Source of the DNA: Papiliotrema nemorosa
Taxonomy: Eukaryota > Basidiomycota > Tremellomycetes > Tremellales > Rhynchogastremaceae
DNA: 64,000 nucleotides
Direction of reading: 5' to 3'
Assembly: GCA_032158125.1 (NCBI GenBank)
Contig: JASKOT010000005.1
Location: 124,001-188,000, forward strand
This document shows, one piece after another, positions 56,641-64,000 of the stretch. The position numbers and the translations under genes were made by a program. The notes under the pieces were generated by a model. That model was not told the DNA's origin. It was given only the letters and a program-made list of their open reading frames with translations, and searched no databases. The number at the start of each line of letters is the position of its first letter. Positions within the stretch are counted from its first letter, which is position 1.

Positions 56641-56944
56641 GTTGGAGGAACGGATGAAATCCTCTAGAGAACAATTATAACTGTATATAAGGAGTTGTAG
56701 ACACCACTGCGCCATCACGACGATCTTTCAGCTACGACGATATGCATGTACCCCTCGACGAAGCGATCATGTCGGCACTAGGGAGACCGATGGTCAGGGA
56801 GCCGACCAGCTTCTTGATCCTGATATGAGCACGATAGCTCACATCCGTGCTGAGATCTGCAATAAGGACAACACGTGAAGGAGACACCTCACTTTGTATA
56901 CTATCGATACAGGCCTTGCACCTTCCAACTGGTGAGAGCTTTCT
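56641..56944. other. convergent 3' spacer
   Basis: Between two genes ending towards each other; no coding frame supported. Confidence 0.5.
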
Positions 56945-58046
56945 CTATGGACAATCTACAACGTCCCAGTCAGTGACGAGGTACTCGTCCAACCCGTTCA
57001 ACTCTTTCATATCTTCCTCGTCTAATTCAAAATCGAACACTTGAGAATTGCTCACGATCCGCTTTTGCGAGACAGACTTGGGGATGACCACATAGCCCTT
57101 CATAATTAGCACATATCTGTATAATCTGTATGATGGGATGAAAGAAGATTTACATGTTGAAGACCCCACCTGAGGAAGATCTGGGCTTGATCCTTCTTGT
57201 GTTTCTGGGCTACTTTCAGGATAACCGGATGATCGAATCGCTGGGCTCTGGCCAGTGGACCCCAAGCTTCCAGGACGATATGGTTCTTTTGGCAAATATC
57301 CACAATATCAGGATGACGCATGAAAGGGTGTAGGTCGATCTGGTTGATCGTAGGTAGAGGTACACCTTGATCTAACAATTCTTGGATATGTTTCGTCCCC
57401 CAATTGGATACCTAAGATCCATCAGCCCAAATTTCTTCCTCCATCGTGAAGTGGTGAAGTCGTAGTGATGGGTGGTGAACTACCGTGGTGACTTACCCCG
57501 ATAGACTTGACCAGACCTTGCTCCTTTGCATCGACCAACGCCCTCCATACGTCTTTTCGGACCGCTGGACCTCCGATGGCAGAATGCATAAGGTACAAAT
57601 CGAAATAATCCTGTTTAGAGCGTTTCAGACTCTTCTTAAGGTCGGACAAGGCCCTATCGTAGTTGCTGTTCGAACGGAGTTTGGACGTGAGGTAAATGTC
57701 CGATCGGGGAGTCCCAGTCGACTCTGGTACTTGTCAGCCATGACCCACTGTCATTTCGTCCAATAATCAAAAGTTGGGAATAGAGAGGTAGCTCACTCAA
57801 CCACTCGTTCAAAGCCCTCCCACATTCCTTTTCATTCTCGTACCATTCTGCCGTATCTATATGCCTGTACCCAGCTTCCAAAGCCCACTTGACGGAATGA
57901 TACGTCTCCTCATTGGACATTTCGTATACTCCCAAACCGAATTGCGGGATATCAGTCCCATCGTGAAGCTGATGTCAGGAACTGCAACCGCAAAACCAAG
58001 TCATGCGACTCACCTTGACCCGCCCTTGGAGCGATGAGAATGCCAT
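56945..58046 (-). CDS. aldo-keto reductase
   Basis: NADPH-dependent reductase of the AKR superfamily; cytosolic, substrate unknown. It starts [11 protein letters not shown], then after an intron [20 protein letters not shown]. The catalytic tetrad is visible: Asp in [17 protein letters not shown] (with Tyr), Lys in [10 protein letters not shown], and His in [13 protein letters not shown]. Other blocks are [39 protein letters not shown] and [20 protein letters not shown]. The cofactor loop is [20 protein letters not shown]. It ends [13 protein letters not shown]. About six exons and 285-290 residues. The family is large, so the exact reaction cannot be named. Confidence 0.92.
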
Positions 58047-58634
58047 GATTGTGGTTGAAGTGGAAATGTTCCACGCCGGAGATGTCAGAGAGATAGCCGA
58101 GATGGGACCGATCAGCTTCGGCAAGTGGCGGTACTCAGTCCCGATGCCGAGGACTACCACCTGCGGATTGTAACTCTTTCTTCTTTATCCTCACCACTAC
58201 GCGGCGCAACGAGCACAAAAGTGGAGTCTTGGTAGAAAGCAGGTGTTGTGGCTCGATTGTGGAGTCTTGCAAAGATTTAGTCCTCATCGCTCGAGAAGCA
58301 ACCGTGGTCACAGCTTTCATTGCCCCATTCCACGGGAGCGTATTCGCAAAAAGGCTGCGAGGCTATCACACATCATTCACTTTTCGCCATAAATTGATAT
58401 ACTCTAACACGAGGCTCCTGCTTGATCTCCTGGTGGGCTAGTCACACTCGATATCCCTATCGGAGCCATCTTTAAACGTAAATGAACTTGCTCCTTCAGA
58501 GCTACGAGCCTCTCCTCTGAGAACAACACGTCGTTTTGCATGGCACCTGTCGCCGAATCCCCGCCCAGTGCAGGCGGAAGCAACAAGGTGTAAAGGGAGC
58601 GTATAATATCGGCCGAGATACAGGCGGTCTATAC
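58047..58634. other. spacer with an unresolved coding-like stretch
   Basis: 588 bases. On the minus strand near 58440-58560 a stretch reads NDVLFSEERLVALKEQVHLR, which looks helical and coding-like after a GGCGACAG acceptor. It could be the last exon of the gene upstream (58635-59804), but the phase does not fit the best donor, so it was not joined. The rest is the promoter of the aldo-keto reductase. Confidence 0.35.
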
Positions 58635-59804
58635 TCAGTCTATGCCGTCGTTCTGCCCTGGCTCGCTCACCTTGATGAAAGCGTCGGGTACAGCTTCAGC
58701 CCCAGGTCCACGGTCGACACCATGCGCATCGTCGGTCTGATCGTCCGCCACTTGTTCATCTCGATTTCCGTCTGCCTGTTCATCTCCCTGCGTCTCTGCA
58801 GAGATCTCTTCGACCGAAACAACCTGTTGCGATCGAATCACCCCGCCCCGATGTAGACCTTCCGCCAGACCACCAACGACCCCTCTCAACCTCTCAATCT
58901 CATCTTTCAACCCATGTATCTCTTCCCTCACATTGGGCACTCCTCCCCCGTCGATCTGTCCACCTTGAGTCCAACCCGAGACGTCTGGACGTCCATGTGA
59001 TCCACTCTGAATGACCGAATTTGCTTGTTCTACTGTATCCGTTGTCGTCGATTCATGGAAGAAATCAGGGAAAAGCGTGCCGAGCTGATTACGGACGTAT
59101 TGCATCCATACCTCATCTTGGTCTTGGTCGGTCAATCCAATGACGCTGTTCCGAATCTCTTCCATACTGGATTCTTCCTCGTTTACCTCGTCGGAAATCG
59201 TAGTCGGGCCTGATCCGGAGGTATCATCGACATCATCAACAGCCTGGTGAGCTCGACCATCCCTCGTGTCGAGCGGTTCGAGCCTGTGTTCAACCGACAC
59301 ATCCCCTTGCTTCTCGTTGGTCGCGTCCAATATAGGCGATGTTCCCTCATGATGCGACATTGTATCTTGGTGCATTGCATATTGCATTACACCAGAGATC
59401 GTCCGCCCTCCAATTCGCAGCGGAGACGGCCCACTAGGTAGCCTTGCACTGACCCTTCGACCACTACTACCCTTCCTGCCTTCGTTCGAAGACGACCTCG
59501 CATTGAGTTCCACTGTAGAAGAATGATCCGAGTCGGTAGAGGGGAGAGTCGATATCCATCCTTTCGGTTTTCTGCTAGGAATAGAGGGCTTGACCACGGG
59601 TGATGGAGGTAGAGGGACGAGGGTAGGATCACCGTGTGAATGTCGAGTTATCGGTACAGACGTATCAGGAAACAAGTCTTCTCCCTCATTCTCATCGTCT
59701 GATCCTACAAGTTGTGTGGCCGACGAGAAGCCAGAGGTCGGAGGTGGCCTTGATGGGAGGGGGACATTGGGTGAGATGGGCGTAGGAGGTAGCTGGATCT
59801 CCAT
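58635..59804 (-). CDS. uncharacterised acidic disordered protein
   Basis: Not recognised. A single frame of 389 residues starting MEIQLPPTPISPNVPLPSRP. Mostly disordered and rich in Ser, Pro, Asp and Glu. A globular or helical core lies near residues 225-255 (NSVIGLTDQDQDEVWMQYVR and NQLGTLFPDFFHE). A leucine-zipper-like coil follows near residue 300 (REEIHGLKDEIERLRGVVGG). It ends VSEPGQNDGID, though a GTGAGC donor right after DAFIK suggests the true C terminus may lie on a further exon. The layout is reminiscent of peroxisomal peroxin-like (Pex14) or adaptor proteins, but I would not claim it. Confidence 0.68.
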   Translation of the reverse strand: MEIQLPPTPISPNVPLPSRPPPTSGFSSATQLVGSDDENEGEDLFPDTSVPITRHSHGDPTLVPLPPSPVVKPSIPSRKPKGWISTLPSTDSDHSSTVELNARSSSNEGRKGSSGRRVSARLPSGPSPLRIGGRTISGVMQYAMHQDTMSHHEGTSPILDATNEKQGDVSVEHRLEPLDTRDGRAHQAVDDVDDTSGSGPTTISDEVNEEESSMEEIRNSVIGLTDQDQDEVWMQYVRNQLGTLFPDFFHESTTTDTVEQANSVIQSGSHGRPDVSGWTQGGQIDGGGVPNVREEIHGLKDEIERLRGVVGGLAEGLHRGGVIRSQQVVSVEEISAETQGDEQADGNRDEQVADDQTDDAHGVDRGPGAEAVPDAFIKVSEPGQNDGID

Positions 59805-60483
59805 TGCTTGTCACGTTTGGTATAGATGAGGGTGAGATATCACGCGTAGATGGACAAAGTCAAGAATGATCACCTTGAGGCTTTGATTCTCGTTGTTGAC
59901 GTGTTTGAAGTCGCTATTGGAGCTCTGATGTGTACCTGAGCCTCAAGGCCGCACACAACACAATCAACTCAATCCATCGATCTCAGTCGAGAGCTCCTCG
60001 GCGCCGCGGGTATACTTTAGCCCTGACAAAACGGTCATCATTGTTCCCCTGCATGGCTGGATTCGAGTTGCTAGTGTTGTTGCGAGATTTGACAGCTTGA
60101 AACGTCAGGATCGTGATGGAAAAGGGTCTTCACTCTGCCCGTCGCGACCGGTTTTCCCTTCGTCTTGAACAACGTACCAAGCAGGTCTCAAAGCGACCTA
60201 GCCTGACCCCGCGTTGGCTTTGCGCGTGGTCGTCAAGGATGGATGTACTCTATGCACTTTGATCGACCCCTTCGGCCCCTTGGAGAAGGGATGGATGGTT
60301 GGCGTCGATCACTTTTAGTTTTCGAAATTCCATGTGCTGCTCTCCTTTCTACGTTGATCCCTCATCCTGTCTATATAACACCCAACCCCATCACTCCTCT
60401 CCTCTCACCCCACCTACGTCCCCCGTCTCATCTGTCTACCTCTCCTACTCTTCACTTGACACACCCGAGAAGAGGCGTCGAAA
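59805..60483. promoter_or_regulatory. divergent promoter region of URA3
   Basis: About 680 bases between divergent genes. Its right end is a pyrimidine-rich stretch (CT tracts near 60380-60455) just before the URA3 start, as in many highly used fungal promoters. Confidence 0.45.
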
Positions 60484-61440
60484 ATGTCTGTCCACCCTAC
60501 CACGCTCAAAACCTACGGCTCTAGAGCTGCCCTTCATCCCAACCCTACCGCCAAAAGAATCTTGGAAACAATGGAACGGAAACAGACCAATCTGTGCGTC
60601 TCGGTAGATGTCACCACTGCCGCCGACGCTCTGGAAGTAGTCAGACGAGTGGGACAAAGCGTCTGCATGGTCAAGGTGCGTCCTCCTTCTTAAAGTACAT
60701 TATAGGGATTGGCGGACTGATGGGTAGACACATTGTGATATTATCGATGATTTCTCAAAAGAATTCACGGATGAGCTCGTCAAATTGTCGAAAGAGCTCG
60801 ACTTTGTCATTTTTGAAGATAGAAAGTTTGCCGATATCGGTGAGTCCCCTACTCTCACCAGATCTACCCGTTCCAGCTATCCACCTTGGGCCTTTCGGCC
60901 AGATGTCAAGTACATGACTGATATCAAGGAAACACCGTCTCACTTCAATACTCCTCTGGGGCACACAAGATTGCTTCCTGGTCAGACCTCACCAACGCCC
61001 ATCCCCTCCCTGGACCAGGTATAATCCAAGGTCTATCCGTCGTCGGTAAACCCCTCAACCGGGCTTTACTCCTTCTCGCCGAAATGTCCTCCAAGGGAAA
61101 CTTGGCTACTGGACAATACACTCAACAAGCCATGACCATGGCTCGAGAAGCCGGAAGGAACTTTGTGGTAGGCTTCATCGCCATGTCCCGAGTGGACAAG
61201 GACGAAAAGGACGATTGGTTGATCTTAACTCCGGGTGTGGGACTTGTCAACAAGGGAGATAAGATGGGTCAACAGTATAGGACTCCAAGAGAGGTTGTCT
61301 ACGAAAGCGGATGCGATGTCATCATTGTCGGAAGGGGGATCTACGGGATTGAAGGTGGTGAACAGGCCGTCAAGGACGAGGCCGAGAGGTACAGAGTCGA
61401 GGGATGGAAGGCGTATCAGGAGAGATTGTCCAGGCAGTAG
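60484..61440 (+). CDS. URA3: orotidine 5'-phosphate decarboxylase
   Basis: Last step of UMP synthesis, decarboxylating OMP; cytosolic. Three exons give about 280 residues. It starts [20 protein letters not shown]. Blocks: [20 protein letters not shown], then after the first intron [20 protein letters not shown], then the catalytic DxKxxD in [13 protein letters not shown]. After the second intron [20 protein letters not shown] and [16 protein letters not shown] follow. It ends with the phosphate-binding [34 protein letters not shown] and AYQERLSRQ. The family is complete and likely functional. Confidence 0.97.
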
Positions 61441-61678
61441 GGTCATCTGTACTGTTTTTCCATGAGTGGACCCTTACATCTGTCGTGAAATGATCTGTCG
61501 AATGCCGTATGTCAGACCTGCATGTCGTTGGGTGTCGCCCGTGAGTGTTTGCGAATGAATATGTTGTTAGAAGGTGTTTCTGCCTCTGTCATGCATGGTG
61601 TACAACATGTATTCCGAGTACGCTTAGAAAGAGCGTCACGGCTCGTCTATACAAAAGTGCTAGATGGAAGGCCGAGGC

Positions 61679-63412
61679 TTAGTCACTGTCAATTTCGACG
61701 ATGTCATCATTGTCACCCTCATCCCACTGCACGTCGAAATCGTCCTCGTCCATCATGGTCGCATCGATCACGTCTTGCCGACTCGGCGGTGCAGCAGGTG
61801 TAGCGATAGGCGCTATCTTCTTCGGCGCCAAAGCGTTACCTGATCCGAGCTTCGCCCACGGGTCCTCCTTTTCCTCCTTGACAGGACTGATAACGTTTGC
61901 AGAGGTGGTCGATGGTTTCACCGATGCGTTGTCACCTCGACGACGTTTGAGGGAGTTACCCTCTCCCCCAAATGGCGCAGCGGGCTTGTCTTCCACTGCT
62001 TCTTGCTTTTTGGGCACTTTGGCAGGATCGAAAGGAGTGTACTTGAACCCGAAGAAGAATTTGCCCTCCGGTAAGACGAGGGCGGCAGGTACTTTACGGT
62101 CCCCGTCGGCCAGTGATTCGGAAGTTATGATCTTCGGCCCACTGCTGCGTAAGTTTGCGATGTTAAAAGCACGCATGTTCACTTACGAGTTCCTATTGAT
62201 CTTGCTACCTGGATCGACCTCTTCAATCTTCTTCGCCAGTCCTCTCCCCTTGACCTTCTTCCCGCTCAGACTTTGACCCACTCCTGTGAAGCTTTCCAGC
62301 GAATTGGCATCTCCTGATGCACCGCTTGCTCTCGATGCAGGACGCGACGACCCTGCCGAAGCGGAGGTCGTACCTCCTAGGTCAATCTTCAACTTATCCG
62401 CCATGGTAGGAATGGGTGCAGGGGCAGGACGAGGCGGTTCGACGTATCCAACAGGAGTTTCAAAGTCGACTTCCAGATCTGTGTCGATGACTGATATTCC
62501 CGGTCCTTCAGGTACCGTTTCCATGATCAGGAATTCGAAAGTAAGAGAATTATAGGTGATCTCGATGATATCGTTCTTGGTAAGGGTGGAATAGAAGCGT
62601 AATGCCGATTCGAGTCTGTCATCAGTATCGCATGTACATTGACAGTATTGCTCCAGCGACTCACACAGCTTTGGCATCTGACACTTGCAGGAAATCCGTC
62701 GATTGCGCTTGTATCTTCACCAGCTTCCCCTTGGGCAATGAGACCCCTCCAATCCTGATTGGATCACCCTCCGACAGATTTAGCTTTTTCATCATCTGCC
62801 TTTATCAGCTTTGAGCTGAACGATCGGTGCGCAGAAGCTGACCCAAGCTGGAAGATGGACAATCCCCTCGTCTGCGATAAACTCTAGAACACCACAATGT
62901 GTCATGTTGACCGTGGGATTCCGGGGGTTCCGCAATTGGAACGTCCATGGGCCGGGGATGTCGAGAGCAGCTGGAACATCAGCTCGGTCGCTTCTACCCA
63001 TCGATCGACTGACAGAGCTTTGCCAGAGCCGAAGGGGGCATGACAACTGCGATCCCGTCAGCCGATATTGCAGCATTTTATGTTTTCCCAACTCACTCTT
63101 CCCTCCATACAGCAGCTCTGCTCGTTCTTTACCTCCCATTATGGCGATTGAGTATGCTTTGTAATACTCATCGAAGGCTCTGATAATCAGTACCCGTGTA
63201 CTGGTCATGTTGTGGTACTAACGAAGGTGGAGGAGGTCGATGGAATCCGCCGAATCCACCTCCCATCAGCTGAGCAAGTAGCCCTGATGGACCAGCATTT
63301 CTGTTTATTGGAGGAGGGAGTTCATAATCGTCTGGCTGGTCAGCTCCGACTACGAGGATAGCTCTGCTTCGTAACGACCGACGCACCGTCATCGTCATAT
63401 CCGTGATTCATG
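61679..63412 (-). CDS. UFD1: ubiquitin fusion degradation protein 1
   Basis: Adaptor that with Npl4 binds Cdc48/p97 and polyubiquitin to extract substrates from membranes and complexes, including ERAD. About seven exons. It starts MNHGYDDD and, after splicing, DYELPPPINRNAGPSG and a Gly/Pro segment. The UT3 double-psi-barrel reads FDEYYKAYSIAIMGGKERAE, VMPPSALAKL-type join, GPWTFQLRNPRNPTVNMTHC, GVLEFIADEGIVHLPAWMMK and SEGDPIRIGGVSLPKGKLVK. The second half is RFYSTLTKNDIIEITYNSLT, FEFLIMETVPEG and DLEVDFETPVGYVEPPRP. The C-terminal Npl4/Cdc48-binding part (SKINRNSSGPKIITSESL-type) ends MDEDDFDVQWDEGDNDDIVE. The last 140 residues are longer and more acidic than in yeast. Confidence 0.93.
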
Positions 63413-64000
63413 TTGGCGTGAGGTCAGGCTGTGAGCTCAATGTCGCGATTTCAGTCGTTGCCTAGGAAATTCTCGGCGCTACTGATACCCGCTGGAAGAG
63501 TGTCGAGGTGGGAGTCGAGGGTGAAGAGTGACAAAGTATAAGAGGAATGTGTATGGAGGGGACGGGTTGTACATGCGAGGTGGAGGCAAAAGTGGTGAGG
63601 TCACCACTAGCCGATTTGCTTCCGCTCTGCTAGTACCTCCAGCATCAGAGTCAAAGCAGCGCGCAATGCATACGAGAACCTGGATTGTCTGATGCATGTG
63701 CACCAGATCATCGCAGATATCACGTCTATCTACCGCTGGCTCCAGATGAGTCCTCAAGTGGTCAAACATATACCGTTGATTGGAGACTGGTCGCCACAAA
63801 AATGATGAGAGAGAGGCAAAGATGAAGGATATATCCAGGCCTCCGTCGCTGCCGCCTCAGCGTGATTCTAGCTGTATGCAACTATGCGGCTCGAGAGTGG
63901 GAAGTGTCAATATTCAGCGCTCCGTCGTCTTGATGTCACGAATGAGAAATCCCTGGGGCAAGTGGGAGGTGAGACAAAGTCCGGTACGTCGGAAGGACGT
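63413..64000. other. UFD1 upstream region, no supported gene
   Basis: Presumed UFD1 promoter to the window edge. A minus-strand frame at 63479-63799 is open but has no coding character that I recognise. Confidence 0.4.

Noticed and set aside
1..64000. Transposons, CRISPR arrays, tRNA or rRNA genes, biosynthetic cluster
   Set aside because: No transposase or reverse-transcriptase motifs, long terminal or inverted repeats, spaced direct repeats, tRNA B-box like sequences or grouped biosynthetic enzymes were noticed on reading either strand. A tRNAscan and repeat search would be decisive.

Overview
The window reads as nuclear DNA of a basidiomycete yeast, most likely a tremellomycete (Cryptococcus/Kwoniella-like). 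Signs are: genes packed on both strands with gaps mostly under 500 bases; almost every conserved gene cut by several very short introns (about 40-80 nt, GT..AG, often with a CTGAC/CTAAC-like branch site just before the acceptor); balanced GC content; and serine/proline-rich low-complexity tails. I see no mobile element, tRNA, rRNA or CRISPR array. Exon joins were made by eye from splice signals and reading phase, so single exon edges may be off by a few bases.

Left part (0-13 kb): LSM1 (mRNA decay), a RING/coiled-coil protein of the Zip3/HEI10 type, a Cdc14-type septation (SIN) protein, a protein carrying only the N-terminal domain of GTPBP1/2, prefoldin subunit 1, NAC-alpha (EGD2) and a Pdr16/17-type SEC14 lipid-transfer protein. 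Middle-left (13-31 kb): two uncharacterised proteins, a metal-dependent amidohydrolase, a Zn2Cys6 transcription factor whose metal cluster is split by a GC-AG intron, an AIM6-like membrane phosphodiesterase, a PAP2-type membrane phosphatase, a C2H2 factor whose fingers are built from tiny exons (one of 19 nt), and frataxin.

Middle (31-38 kb): a pocket of intron-poor orphan genes (31.7-35.2 kb), then a small conserved coiled-coil gene sharing a short promoter with eIF2B-beta. Right part (38-64 kb): mitochondrial GUF1 (LepA) whose reading frame runs without a stop into a PPR-like mitochondrial protein, mitochondrial cysteine synthase, SEC1, importin-9, SEN15, pyruvate dehydrogenase E1-beta, a PA-TM-RING E3 ligase, an aldo-keto reductase, an uncharacterised protein, URA3 and UFD1.

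Most genes are housekeeping and unrelated to their neighbours; there is no biosynthetic cluster or defence island. The most unusual points are the GUF1/PPR frame fusion, the GTPBP domain protein without a GTPase, the orphan gene pocket, an ATGA stop/start overlap at 35.7 kb, and an AG-free stretch of about 170 nt in the PAP2 gene.
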